Origin: UBA3076 sp964646435
Lineage (GTDB): Bacteria > Desulfobacterota > Dissulfuribacteria > Dissulfuribacterales > UBA3076
Direction: 5' to 3'
NCBI GenBank assembly: GCA_964646435.1
Contig: CAZYEJ010000004.1
Location: 1 to 64,000, forward strand
DNA: 64,000 nt
The notes under the pieces were generated by a model. It saw only the letters and a program-made list of their open reading frames with translations. It was not told the origin of the DNA and made no database searches. Below, piece by piece: positions 1-8,225 of the stretch; position 1 is the first letter of the stretch, and every line of letters starts with the position of its first letter. The translations under genes were made by a program, and so were the position numbers.

Positions 1-1
1 T

Positions 2-47
2 GATGGGTTAATTTAAATGAGCACAGATGGGTTAGTTTTGATGAGCG
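2..47. repeat. Imperfect 23-bp tandem duplication
   Basis: Two near copies of GATGGGTTAATTTAAATGAG follow each other at 2-24 and 26-47, the second reading GATGGGTTAGTTTTGATGAG. No reading frame is supported here. It may be the end of a repeat or mobile element lying outside the window. Confidence 0.4.
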
Positions 48-72
48 TTGAAGAACTGTAAGGCCAATGATA

Positions 73-220
73 ATACCTTCTCAATAAATCTGGGTAAATC
101 ATATTTTGCGACTATCCAATGAATTCCGGCTTTTGCCGGAATGACAGGCGCTCACACCCAAACGTCATTCCCGTGAAGGCGGGAATCCAGACATCTTACC
201 CTGAGTTATTGAGAAGTTAC
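73..220. mobile_element. 148-bp MITE-like palindromic element, copy 1
   Basis: The element has terminal inverted repeats ending in CTTCTCAATAA on the left and TTATTGAGAAGTTAC on the right. An inner inverted repeat (GAATTCCGGC...GCCGGAATGACAGG and CGTCATTCCCG...GGGAATCCAG) lies between them. It is flanked by CAATGATA (65-72) and TAATGATA (221-228), which match at 7 of 8 positions and look like an aged 8-bp target duplication. A second copy of exactly the same length lies at 8287-8434. It has no coding capacity, so it would have to be moved by a transposase encoded elsewhere. The stretch 221-416 shows no gene. Confidence 0.75.
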
Positions 221-416
221 TAATGATACAGATAACCTGCTGAAAAAGCTTACAAAACATAATTAAAAAGCAAAAGGGTACAATAAATAAAAAAACCTGG
301 CGGAAGGAAGAAACTTAGCGACGGGATCGAAGCCCAAGGCTTAATCCTTCTCATCCGACATGATGATAGTTTTACCGAAAAAAAGATAGCAATTTGTCTT
401 AACTTTGAACATACAA

Positions 417-463
417 GGATCTGGGGGACGGGAGGATCTGGGGGACTGGATCTAAGGGACGGA
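417..463. repeat. Short GGATCTGGGGGAC direct repeats
   Basis: GGATCTGGGGGAC occurs twice and is followed by a degenerate third unit (GGATCTAAGGGACGGA). The last unit runs into the inverted repeat bounding the adjacent transposase. G-rich GGGGAC units of this kind are typical of REP sequences recognised by REP-associated transposases. That link is inferred from position. Confidence 0.5.
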
Positions 464-1535
464 GTTAGCTTAATAGTTTAACATAATTCTCTTTTGCAAA
501 TTTTTCACCTCGCTTGATGGCCTGCGAGACTGAAGGCCGGGATATACCGAAATACCGGGCCAATTCTTTCCCGTTGATGCCAAGCTGGTAGTACCCCAAA
601 TAACAAATCAAACCCTTGGCAGATGAAAGATCGTTGGCCCTGCCTTTCTTGTGTAAATCATCAGGATCAACCGAAAGCATACGGCAAACTTCATTCACTA
701 CCCGATTTAGGTCCCAGCCTTGCCTTTTCAATTCTTCCTTATGGGTCAACTCCTCTTTAGATAATTTTAAAACTTCATTGACGAAATCACCGTCACCTAA
801 TATCCGTTCATCCCCACGCCAATATTCTTTTGCCTTCCTCAACTCAAATATACCTTCCAAGCCACTTGCGCTTCGTCTCAGACCACCACCTGTCAAATCT
901 TCACGTCTCCCCATATTGAAACCATCTTCAATGAACTCTCGATACCGCTTCACTGCTTCCCGCTTCTTTAAACCAAAATGAGAAAGTATTTCACCCCGGT
1001 CCTGCCAGGTCCTTCGCCTGCGACCAACCAAAACACTGTGCCCGGACCACCGATACCGGTCAAGTTCGCTGAGACTCTTCACCACACCGGCCCTGACCGG
1101 ATTCAGATGGATATACCGCACCAGCTCAAGGAGATATTCATCTTCCTGGCACAGTATTGATTTATATCGGTTCTGGTAGAGATAACCGTGCCGCCCATGC
1201 CGACGGTTAAAGGAGATAGCATAACCGGTGAGAACTTTCCGCATCAGATCCCCAAGGGGTCTATTACTTGTGCGGATAAGCAGATGGACATGGTTGGACA
1301 TCAGCACCCATGCATAACATCTGCAGCCAGTCAAAGAAAGATTCTTTTCAAGTCGACCAAGAAAGTCATTCCGGTCGCAATCATCAAGAAAGATATCTTG
1401 GCGATTTAAACCTCTGGTGATGACATGATAAATCGCACCAGGGGATATTGAGTCGTCTGTGTTGAGGCATGCCGCTATGATAGCAATTCGCTAAATCAAC
1501 GTCAATTAAATTATTAAACTAACTCCGTCCCCTAA
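452..1535. mobile_element. Inverted-repeat-bounded unit carrying a REP-associated transposase
   Basis: CTAAGGGACGGAGTTAGCTT at 452-471 is matched in inverted orientation by the sequence at 1513-1535, whose reverse complement begins TTAGGGGACGGAGTTAGTTT. The repeats bracket the transposase pseudogene, and the left copy contains its TAA stop codon. Such flanking GGGGACGG motifs are known for the RAYT/IS200-like Y1 transposase group and probably mark the limits of the domesticated unit. Confidence 0.6.
465..1470 (-). pseudogene. REP-associated tyrosine (Y1, IS200-like) transposase, frameshifted
   Basis: This is a Y1-transposase of the RAYT group. The long frame carries the metal-binding NHVHLL motif, the QNRYKSILCQED and RYIHLNPVRAG signatures, and a C-terminal DnaA-like helix-turn-helix (GKELARYFGISRPSVSQAI) thought to bind DNA. 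The long open frame can only start at a TTG near 1334 and lacks the family's conserved beginning. Upstream, an ATG at 1470 opens a frame reading MPQHRRLNIP. The conserved continuation GAIYHVITRGLNRQDIF is in the other frame. The switch falls at a four-G run (1441-1444 on the plus strand), and removing one base restores a full-length protein of about 334 residues. Either the gene is dead or the run is a sequencing error. The stop codon lies within the flanking inverted repeat. Confidence 0.85.
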
Positions 1536-1546
1536 ATTTCGTGGTC

Positions 1547-1577
1547 CTGACTCCTTCTGACAGTCAGTTGGAGTCAG
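1547..1577. repeat. 31-nt perfect-symmetry hairpin
   Basis: CTGACTCC-TT-CTGA-CAG-TCAG-TT-GGAGTCAG forms an 8-bp stem, a TT/TT internal loop and a 4-bp inner stem. It lies between thpR and the transposase and has no U-tract on either side. A REP-type hairpin or 3'-end stabiliser is more likely than an intrinsic terminator. Confidence 0.55.
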
Positions 1578-1665
1578 ACAATTCGAGGATAGACTGAGAC
1601 TCTTTTGTATCTCTCAATGTCAGGAAATTGTTGATGAAAGTGTTTGATAAGGACACCCGTGAAAA

Positions 1666-2223
1666 TTACATTAAAGGGCATCTGGCTAGAGGACTGTATA
1701 AAGGTCCACGGGGAGTTAGCCGGCTTTTGTATACTATTACTTCTTCTACTGTAAAAGGCTCAATTACGATCTTATCCTTTAAAAATACCTCAAGAAACCG
1801 TGAAAGCTTGCGGGGAGAACGGACTCGTCCTACAGTCAGGTGAGGCGTAAAGGCACGGTTTTCCCGTGGGAAGCCTTTTTCCTCCATGGCTGTTTCAATG
1901 CTGTTTTGCAGTTTGCACAGAAAATCTGTTTCACCTCCGATTCCGATCCACAGTATCCGGGGCCGTCTAAGGTCCGGAAAAATGCCTGTACCATTTAAAA
2001 ACAAAGAAAAACCCCTGTGAAGGCAACAGACCTCTTTGCAGGCAGTTGTCACGCTCTCCTTACTTGATTCCTGAATTTCACCCAGGAATTTGAGTGTCAG
2101 GTGTATATTGGACGGATAGATCCACCTCACATCCGCCTTGGTAGATTTCCACCGACCCTGATGTTTTTCAAGTATCTTACGCTGTGTGCCCGGCAGGTCT
2201 ATTGCCAGGAAAATACGTACCAT
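1666..2223 (-). CDS. thpR: RNA 2',3'-cyclic phosphodiesterase (LigT/2H family)
   Basis: The 185-residue product has the two HxT motifs of the 2H phosphoesterase superfamily, HLTLKFLG at residues 41-48 and HLTVGRV at about 128-134. It also has the usual N-terminal MVRIFLAIDLP strand. The family opens 2',3'-cyclic phosphates on RNA, and related enzymes ligate tRNA halves in vitro. It is cytoplasmic. The gene follows cinA on the same strand but is separated from it by a 364-bp repeat element, so co-transcription is uncertain. The length is normal for the family. The physiological substrate is not known from sequence. Confidence 0.9.
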   Translation of the reverse strand: MVRIFLAIDLPGTQRKILEKHQGRWKSTKADVRWIYPSNIHLTLKFLGEIQESSKESVTTACKEVCCLHRGFSLFLNGTGIFPDLRRPRILWIGIGGETDFLCKLQNSIETAMEEKGFPRENRAFTPHLTVGRVRSPRKLSRFLEVFLKDKIVIEPFTVEEVIVYKSRLTPRGPLYSPLARCPLM

Positions 2224-2230
2224 AACTTAA

Positions 2231-2594
2231 TTAGTGCCTGAACGAAAACTCCAAATTTTGTTTTCTCAATTTAGGTCAGGGACAATTAATATATTAAGGT
2301 TAAGGGGCTATCCACTTCGCTACCCTAAACGACAAATTGTAGGTTGGGTTAAGCGGTTATAGTCATCACTTTTGTTGGGTTCGCCTGACTTAATAGAACC
2401 TCAACATACTGAAATCACCGCAAAATTAGCGAACCCAACAAAATTAGTTGCAGACCGACGGCTTAACCCAACCTACAATATACCCAAGGACAATGAAGTG
2501 GATACCCTCTTTAAGGTTATTTCCTTTTTTAATTCAACATTCAAAATTAAGAATTCAAAATTGTGTCTGAACGGTCTTTTCGTTCAGACACTAA
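2231..2594. mobile_element. 364-bp inverted-repeat element (TTAGTG family), copy A
   Basis: The ends are TTAGTGCCTGAACG (2231) and CGTTCAGACACTAA (2594), an inverted pair. Nested inside are GTAGGTTGGGTTAAGC / GCTTAACCCAACCTAC and TTTTGTTGGGTTCGC / GCGAACCCAACAAAA. At the right end, TGTCTGAACG and CGTTCAGACA form a local hairpin. A nearly identical copy lies in opposite orientation at 24010-24364, a core-only copy at 4317-4489, and a solo end at 60701-60765. It carries no gene. Its right end encodes the last residues and stop codon of cinA. Confidence 0.75.
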
Positions 2595-3815
2595 ATACAG
2601 TCTCAGCAAATCAAGAGCTGTTTCCGCTGCCAATGTCTGTATCATGTGTCTTGTTCCGGCAAATCGGAATTGCTCGGCTACTGTCCGTTCAGGAGTTGAT
2701 AAAGCAATATAGACTGTACCCACAGGCTTTTGAGTAGTACCTCCGGATGGACCGGCAATACCGGTAATAGCAAGGCTATAGCCTGTACCGGCCAAGCGTT
2801 TTACGCCATCTGCCATTTCCACGGCAGTCTGGGAACTCACTGCACCATAGATGGATAATGTCTCGCTGGAGACCCCAAGGAGATCTTCCTTTGACTTGTT
2901 GCTATAGGTAATTACTCCCCTTTCAAACCACCCGGAACTGCCGGGAATGCTGGTCACCCGTTGGCTCACCAGACCACCCGTACAGGACTCCGCAAGGGAA
3001 AGAACACCACCTTTTTCCAGCAGAAGTCTACCTACTATCTCCTCAAGAGTTTCTTCATTGACGGCAACTACATGTTTGTCCAGCAGTTGTTTTATGGTGT
3101 TACATGCCATATGAAAAATTTCAGTGACTTTTTCCCGATTCAGGCCCTTTACAGTGGCAGTTACATTAACTTCGGGGAAGTTGGGATAATAACCAATGCT
3201 CAAGCCATCCCGGCTGGATTCCAGCTTTTCAAAAAGGGCGTTTATCTCTGTCTCCGACAGGCCAAAGACTTTGAAGGTCTGCTGTCTTATATATATTTTT
3301 TTGGAAATAAACTTGCTAAGCTTGGGGATAACCCTCTGGGTCATGTGATCTTCCAACTCCCCAGGCACTCCAGGCAGAAAAAAAAGAGGGGTGTCCTGGT
3401 GGACCAGGAGATATCCTGCAGCACGACCTTCGGGATTCAGGACTTCAGCACCTTCAGGTAACCAGGCCAACTTTTCCGGCAGAAAAACAGGATTGACAAA
3501 CCGCTGTTTCGCCCTCCTGATCTTCTCTAGAATCATCTCATTCAAGACCAGGGGACGCCCTAAGGCCTTGGCTGTCACCTCGTTTGTTATATCATCAGTA
3601 GTCGGGCCAAGTCCGCCGGTGACAATAACGTATTCTGACCTCTTTATTGCTGCCAGCAGACATTCTTCAATATCATCGGGATCATCACCAATGGATGTAA
3701 TCCGGGTCACCTGGCAACCAGCATAAAAGAGCTTATTAGCTGCAAAACTGGCAGTGGTATTTAATACCTTGCCGGATACAAGTTCATCTCCTATAGCTAC
3801 AATTTCACCATGCAT
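2547..3815 (-). CDS. cinA: CinA: nucleotide pyrophosphatase/NMN amidohydrolase
   Basis: The protein has 422 residues. The N-terminal two thirds form a MoaB/Mog-like MoCF domain (GEIVAIGDELVSGKVLNT, VTGGLGPTTDDITNE). The C-terminal 160 residues are a PncC-type NMN amidohydrolase domain (LSLAESCTGGLVSQRVT, AITGIAGPSGGT). In this family the amidase recycles nicotinamide mononucleotide to nicotinate mononucleotide, and the N-terminal domain acts on ADP-ribose. The ATG start overlaps the end of pgpA by 11 bp, so the two are translationally linked. The last 15 residues and the TAA stop (2547-2594) lie entirely within the terminus of the 364-bp repeat, so the native C-terminus has been replaced or extended. 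This should not affect the amidase core. Confidence 0.93.
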   Translation of the reverse strand: MHGEIVAIGDELVSGKVLNTTASFAANKLFYAGCQVTRITSIGDDPDDIEECLLAAIKRSEYVIVTGGLGPTTDDITNEVTAKALGRPLVLNEMILEKIRRAKQRFVNPVFLPEKLAWLPEGAEVLNPEGRAAGYLLVHQDTPLFFLPGVPGELEDHMTQRVIPKLSKFISKKIYIRQQTFKVFGLSETEINALFEKLESSRDGLSIGYYPNFPEVNVTATVKGLNREKVTEIFHMACNTIKQLLDKHVVAVNEETLEEIVGRLLLEKGGVLSLAESCTGGLVSQRVTSIPGSSGWFERGVITYSNKSKEDLLGVSSETLSIYGAVSSQTAVEMADGVKRLAGTGYSLAITGIAGPSGGTTQKPVGTVYIALSTPERTVAEQFRFAGTRHMIQTLAAETALDLLRLYLVSERKDRSDTILNS

Positions 3816-4299
3816 GATTAATTACCTCTAAATCCCACAACCTCCATGCCAAATTTGCCATTACGCCGGCTGCAACATCATCAAGTACAATACCCCATCC
3901 TCCGGGGAAAGATTTATCTATATATCTTATTGGAAAAGGCTTCCAGATGTCAAAAAAACGAAAAAACATAAAAGCAACTATAATCAAAGAGGGTTCAAAG
4001 GGGACACCGACAAGCGCCACTGCCATGCCGGCCACTTCATCTATCACTATTTGAGATGGATCTTTATGCCCCAGTAAAAGCTCTGCCCTGCCTGAGATCC
4101 ACACAGATATCAGGATAACAAATCCAAGAGAACATATTCCCAGGGAAATTGGAAGATGACTGAAGAGCCAATGGAGAGGAATGCCCAGGAGGCTCCCGAA
4201 TGTACCAGGGGCAAAAGGGATCAACCCCAGAAATAGTCCGCTTGCCAAAAATAGGACTAATCTATCTTTGAAATTTAAAGTTTTAGGAGTCACTTGCAA
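3805..4299 (-). CDS. pgpA: Phosphatidylglycerophosphatase A
   Basis: This 164-residue inner-membrane protein dephosphorylates phosphatidylglycerol phosphate in phosphatidylglycerol synthesis. Family motifs seen are APGTFGSLLG, DPSQIVIDEVAGM with the acidic metal ligands, FRFFDIWKPFP and GGWGIVLDDVAAG, along with about four hydrophobic segments. There is no ATG at the 5' end. TTG at 4299 or GTG at 4293 must be used. The gene overlaps cinA by 11 bp. A core copy of the TTAGTG-family repeat separates it from larC upstream. The pgpA-cinA linkage is common in Deltaproteobacteria. Confidence 0.92.
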   Translation of the reverse strand: MQVTPKTLNFKDRLVLFLASGLFLGLIPFAPGTFGSLLGIPLHWLFSHLPISLGICSLGFVILISVWISGRAELLLGHKDPSQIVIDEVAGMAVALVGVPFEPSLIIVAFMFFRFFDIWKPFPIRYIDKSFPGGWGIVLDDVAAGVMANLAWRLWDLEVINHAW

Positions 4300-4316
4300 A
4301 AACCAAAATTAAATAA

Positions 4317-4489
4317 AAGGGCTATCCACCTCGCTACCCTAAACGACAAATTGTAGGTTGGGTTAAGCGGTTATAGCTATCACTTTTGTTGGGTTCGCCT
4401 GACTTAATAGAACCTCAAAATACTGAAATCACTGCAAAATTAGCGAACCCAACAAAATTAGTTGCAGCCGACGGCTTAACCCAACCTAC
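4317..4489. repeat. Core-only copy B of the TTAGTG-family repeat
   Basis: This copy has only the inner palindrome: GGGCTATCCACCTCGCTACC, then GTAGGTTGGGTTAAGC, TTTTGTTGGGTTCGC, the inverted GCGAACCCAACAAAA and GCTTAACCCAACCTAC. It is the internal part of copies A and C without the outer TTAGTG ends. The last bases overlap the TAG stop codon of larC (4489-4491). Confidence 0.7.
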
Positions 4490-5691
4490 TAATCTTGAGG
4501 AACAACAGATCCTTCTTCATCTATAAAATCTTCAACCGGCACCTGGCTCACAGCCTGATAAACCGCACCTAAAGGGACATTGAACCGGCGTGCCACTTCT
4601 TTGCAGTCCTCGTACTCAGGAGAAATTGTGGACCGCCCATCAGGCCTTGTGATCAATTTGGCTCGAACATTACCCCAGTTGGTCGGAACCATGCCATTCC
4701 TTCTAGGCAAAATATACCTCTGACACTTACTCAGACGTATCCCTGAAGTAGTGGATTCCTCAAAAAGTATCTGACTGAGGCTATGTTCATGACCAGGTGT
4801 GGTCAAGACTGTAATCTCAACACCTGGACGATTCTTTTTCATATGTATCGGACACATTACAACGTCCAGAGCACCTGCGCCAAACAAGCGCTCCATCAGA
4901 TACTCAAACCACTCGGGGTTCATGTCATCTATATAACTCCTTAGCGCCACTACAACTGATTCCTTTTCCGATGACCGGTCTTCACCCAGCCAGATACGAA
5001 GGAGATTGGCCCATTGAGGAATATTCCTTGAACCCGCCCCATATCCGATTTTTTCCACTTTCATTTCGGGAAAGGTCCTGAAATGATCCGCCAGCACATT
5101 TATCAAAGCACCACCGGTTGGTGTAACAAGCTCCCACTCTCCATCCACCCCATAAATTGGTACATTTTTTAACAACTCGGCAGCGGCAGGGGCAGGCAAA
5201 GGCAGTCTGCCGTGTTCACAATCTATCCATCCCCTGGCTACAGGAATGGGTGAGCAGTAAATTTTTCCGACAGAAAAATGGTTTAAGCCGCTGATGGTCC
5301 CTACAATGTCTACCAATGTATCTACCGCCCCAATTTCATGGAAATGGACCTCTTCTAATAAGCAACCATGCACCTTGGCCTCAACCTGGGCAAGGAGATT
5401 AAATACCTTCAGGGAAAGCCGAATTATCCCTGGTTGCAGGTCAGATCTTTCAAGAATTGCCTCCACATCCTGCAAATTTCTGAGTGGATGAGGTCCTGGT
5501 CCGGAGATCTTGACTTGAATGCCCTTTATGCCTTTCCTTTTAACTCCCAGGACCTCAACTGCTGTATCCTCAAGACCCAGCTTCTCCGGAAGGGACATTA
5601 ATTCTTCCTCAGGCCACCCTGCATCAATCAGGGCCCCTAAAAACATATCTCCACTGATTCCGGAGAAACAATCAAGGAAAATTTGCCGCAT
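4489..5691 (-). CDS. larC: LarC, nickel insertion enzyme for the NPN (nickel-pincer) cofactor
   Basis: This 400-residue protein inserts nickel into pyridinium-3,5-bisthiocarboxylic acid mononucleotide to make the nickel-pincer nucleotide of lactate racemase and its relatives. Seen are the N-terminal FLDCFSGISGDMFLGALIDAG signature split by the family's metal-contact region, HFHEIGAVDTLVDIVG, TPTGGA, and a C-terminal LarC2 region including MKKNRPGVEITVL. LarC1 and LarC2 are one continuous frame here, whereas in Lactobacillus they are joined by ribosomal frameshifting. No larA, larB or larE is in the window. AGGAG lies 7 bp before the ATG. That ribosome site sits in one copy of an 11-bp duplication made by a mobile element. 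The stop codon touches repeat copy B. Confidence 0.93.
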   Translation of the reverse strand: MRQIFLDCFSGISGDMFLGALIDAGWPEEELMSLPEKLGLEDTAVEVLGVKRKGIKGIQVKISGPGPHPLRNLQDVEAILERSDLQPGIIRLSLKVFNLLAQVEAKVHGCLLEEVHFHEIGAVDTLVDIVGTISGLNHFSVGKIYCSPIPVARGWIDCEHGRLPLPAPAAAELLKNVPIYGVDGEWELVTPTGGALINVLADHFRTFPEMKVEKIGYGAGSRNIPQWANLLRIWLGEDRSSEKESVVVALRSYIDDMNPEWFEYLMERLFGAGALDVVMCPIHMKKNRPGVEITVLTTPGHEHSLSQILFEESTTSGIRLSKCQRYILPRRNGMVPTNWGNVRAKLITRPDGRSTISPEYEDCKEVARRFNVPLGAVYQAVSQVPVEDFIDEEGSVVPQD

Positions 5692-5692
5692 T

Positions 5693-5870
5693 TACTCACT
5701 CCTGTGACCGTTCACGGGATTACAACGCCCGTTTTACCGCAACACACCGAACTGTAAGCGTTTACAGGGTGCTGCAGATGCAAAGCGGAGGATACGCAGA
5801 CGTACTTCCTGTACTTCAAATGCCCGACAACAAAGCAGATGCGGTGCCCTGTGAACGCGTACTCACTCCT
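5693..5870. mobile_element. 156-bp palindromic element with perfect 11-bp target duplication
   Basis: TACTCACTCCT occurs at 5693-5703 and again at 5860-5870, bracketing 156 bp (5704-5859). The ends are GTGACCGTTCACGGG and CCCTGTGAACGCG, an imperfect inverted pair, and a third related motif (GCGTTTACAGGGTGC) lies inside. The 5' 64 bp are repeated at 46085-46149. Without the insert, the TVP38 gene would end AGGAGTGA with its stop overlapping the larC ribosome site (AGGAGTGAGTAAATG). The duplication left one copy as the TVP38 stop and the other as the larC ribosome site. Confidence 0.75.
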
Positions 5871-6582
5871 TAAGGCTATGTACCTCCACCCACTGATAGA
5901 TTCTCTCCCGGTAGTACAAGCCGGGTATCAATACCAGGAGGGTCAAAAACAAAATACTTATGAAGCCCTCTATGTTTTTATCATATGTATTGGCCCCTTG
6001 TAGTGCCAGGACCAGTGTTCCGGGCATGCGGCCAAGTGTAACTATAACTAAGAAGGCCAACCATGGCATTCGGCTTAAACCCAGAAGATAACACAAAAAA
6101 TCCTTTGGAAATCCAGGAAACAAGAACAATATATAGAAGATGAAAAGCCCTTGATGCTCGACAAGATGCTCAAACCTGCCGTATAAACGAGAACGAAGAA
6201 GCCATAATCTTACCAAGTGCCTAAATCGACGAGACAGAAAAAAGGCAATTGCAGATCCCATGGTAAGACCGAGTGTTGAGTAAAAAAAACCTATCCACTT
6301 CCCAAACAGAAAACCACCGATAAAACCCGTTGCCTCACCGGGAATAGGAGATATCACGACCTGAAGGGCCTGCAGTACAATATAGGCAAAAGGCGCCAAA
6401 TGACCCAGAGAGAGAGCATATGCTCGTACAGACTCTCTATATTCAAATGCCTGCAACAGACTACCCCAGAGAGACCACAGCTCATGCCTCCAGGTCCAAC
6501 AAAGCCAGAAGATAAGAATCAAAATAAGAATGGCAAATCCCCAGATTCTGTGACCCAAAAGCTGCGGTTTGCCTATATTCAC
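5863..6582 (-). CDS. TVP38/TMEM64-family (VTT domain) membrane protein
   Basis: This 239-residue polytopic inner-membrane protein of the VTT/DedA-like group has about five hydrophobic segments. The conserved core reads SPIPGEATGFIGGFLFGKW in the first half, and FPGFPKDFLCYLLGLSRMP followed by GRMPGTLVLALQG in the second. Eukaryotic VTT proteins are lipid scramblases, and bacterial members are implicated in lipid carrier or envelope homeostasis. The substrate here is unknown. The start overlaps the nadB stop by 4 bp, so it is translationally coupled to nadB. Its TGA stop lies in the 11-bp duplication at the edge of the mobile element that now separates it from larC. Confidence 0.88.
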   Translation of the reverse strand: MNIGKPQLLGHRIWGFAILILILIFWLCWTWRHELWSLWGSLLQAFEYRESVRAYALSLGHLAPFAYIVLQALQVVISPIPGEATGFIGGFLFGKWIGFFYSTLGLTMGSAIAFFLSRRFRHLVRLWLLRSRLYGRFEHLVEHQGLFIFYILFLFPGFPKDFLCYLLGLSRMPWLAFLVIVTLGRMPGTLVLALQGANTYDKNIEGFISILFLTLLVLIPGLYYRERIYQWVEVHSLKE

Positions 6583-8207
6583 GTTTCCTTCCGAAACCGT
6601 TGAATAATTGTATCTCTACGCCAGTTCCAGTCGTCTTTGCAGGGATAGTCTATGGTGAAATGCCCTCCCCTGCTCTCCTTTCGCTGGCTGGCTGCAATAA
6701 TGATGAGCTCCGCAACCTGTGCGATATTCCTCAGTTCTATAAAATCCCGGGTGAGGATATATTCCCAGTAGTGCTGCCGGATCTCTTCAAGAATCGGTAA
6801 AAGGCGCTGCCCGGCCAGCTTAAGTCTTTTTGTGCTGCGGACAATGCCGACATAATTCCACATCAGACGTCGAATTACATCCCAATTGTGAGAGATAAGG
6901 ATCGCTTCTTTTAAATCCACAGCTCCCCTGGTTTCCCATAGAGGCACTTGTGGAAACGATTTTTCCTTCAAATCAGGGAATATCTCACTGATCTTTAGAA
7001 AAGCCTGGTGAGCCATGACAAGGGCTTCAAGAAGGGAATTTGACGCAAGCCGATTGGCACCATGCAGACCGGTACATGCAGTTTCTCCCAAAGCGAAAAG
7101 GCCTTCAAGGTTTGTCTCTCCATAGCTGTCAGTAACTACCCCTCCACACATATAGTGGGCCGCTGGCACAACCGGTATTGGCTCCTTTGTGATATCTATC
7201 CCAAAGCCCAGACAGGTCTTATAGATATTTGGGAAACGCTCCTGGATGAAATCAGCAGAGCGGTGACTAATATCCAGATATACACAATCCTTTCCGCTAT
7301 TCTTTAATTCAGTATCTATGGCCCTAGCGACTACATCTCTTCCAGCGAGCTCCTTCTGCTGGGGATCATATTTTCCCATGAAGGGTCTGTATTCAGGGTC
7401 CAGGAGCTTGGCACCCTCTCCCCTGAGCGCTTCTGATATGAGAAAATTTTTGGCCTTAGGATGATAGAGACACGTGGGATGGAACTGTACGAATTCCAGA
7501 TTGGCAATCCTGGCTCCGGCACGATACGCCACAGCTATACCAGCACCTGTGGCCACATCAGGATTGCTGGTATACAGGTAAACCTTGCCGCACCCACCCA
7601 TGGCGAGTGCTGTAATAGGGGCCAGGAAGGTGTGGATTTTGCCTGTCGCTACTTCCAGCAGATAGGCCCCCAGACAACGTTCCTTTTCCATGCTGCCGAG
7701 CGAATATGCCTTGATCATGCTTTCGGTAATGAGGTCAACAACAACATAGTTTTCAAAGACCTCAACAGAAGGCAATCTGTCGACACTATCCATCAAGACC
7801 TTCTGCACAGATCGTCCGGTAAAATCCCCAACGTGTACTATGCGACGGCGGGAGTGTTCTCCCTCCCTTCCCAGATCCAGCACATCAGGATTGTGTGGGT
7901 CCCTGTTGAATTCTAATCCAAGGCCATCTAACTCCCTTATACGGTCCGGGCCCTGGCTGACTATCATTTTAACAATATCTTCATGACACAGACCGTCTCC
8001 CGCGCGCAACGTATCCTGTTGGTGCAGGTCAAAGCTATCATCAGTACCAAAGACACAGGCTATGCCGCCCTGAGCCAAATTAGTAGCCGTGTCTGATTCG
8101 GCCTTCTTCGTAACCACGGTTACCTGTCCCAACGGGGCGAGTTTTATTGCCAGACTCAGCCCGGCTATCCCACTACCTATGATAAGAAAATCGGTTTTGA
8201 ACTGCAT
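6579..8207 (-). CDS. nadB: L-aspartate oxidase
   Basis: This 542-residue flavoprotein oxidises L-aspartate to iminoaspartate, the first step of de novo NAD synthesis. The FAD-binding IIGSGIAGLSLAI lies at about residues 9-21. Other family signatures are NLAQGGIACVF, RRIVHVGDFTGRSVQ, QFHPTCLYHP, VVPAAHYMCGGV and LHGANRLASNSLLEALV, then a C-terminal helical domain. It can use fumarate as electron acceptor in anaerobes, which fits this host. The length is normal for the family. It overlaps the downstream TVP38 gene by 4 bp. nadA and nadC are not nearby. Confidence 0.95.
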   Translation of the reverse strand: MQFKTDFLIIGSGIAGLSLAIKLAPLGQVTVVTKKAESDTATNLAQGGIACVFGTDDSFDLHQQDTLRAGDGLCHEDIVKMIVSQGPDRIRELDGLGLEFNRDPHNPDVLDLGREGEHSRRRIVHVGDFTGRSVQKVLMDSVDRLPSVEVFENYVVVDLITESMIKAYSLGSMEKERCLGAYLLEVATGKIHTFLAPITALAMGGCGKVYLYTSNPDVATGAGIAVAYRAGARIANLEFVQFHPTCLYHPKAKNFLISEALRGEGAKLLDPEYRPFMGKYDPQQKELAGRDVVARAIDTELKNSGKDCVYLDISHRSADFIQERFPNIYKTCLGFGIDITKEPIPVVPAAHYMCGGVVTDSYGETNLEGLFALGETACTGLHGANRLASNSLLEALVMAHQAFLKISEIFPDLKEKSFPQVPLWETRGAVDLKEAILISHNWDVIRRLMWNYVGIVRSTKRLKLAGQRLLPILEEIRQHYWEYILTRDFIELRNIAQVAELIIIAASQRKESRGGHFTIDYPCKDDWNWRRDTIIQRFRKET

Positions 8208-8225
8208 ATAGAAAATCCTTTAAGT

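Noticed and set aside
1547..1577. Terminator for thpR
   Set aside because: The hairpin is very regular but lacks a T-run on either strand and is 90 bp from the stop. A repeat is more likely.
2231..2594. Target duplication for the TTAGTG element
   Set aside because: No matching direct repeats could be seen at either long copy. A TA duplication is possible but cannot be told from chance in AT-rich flanks.
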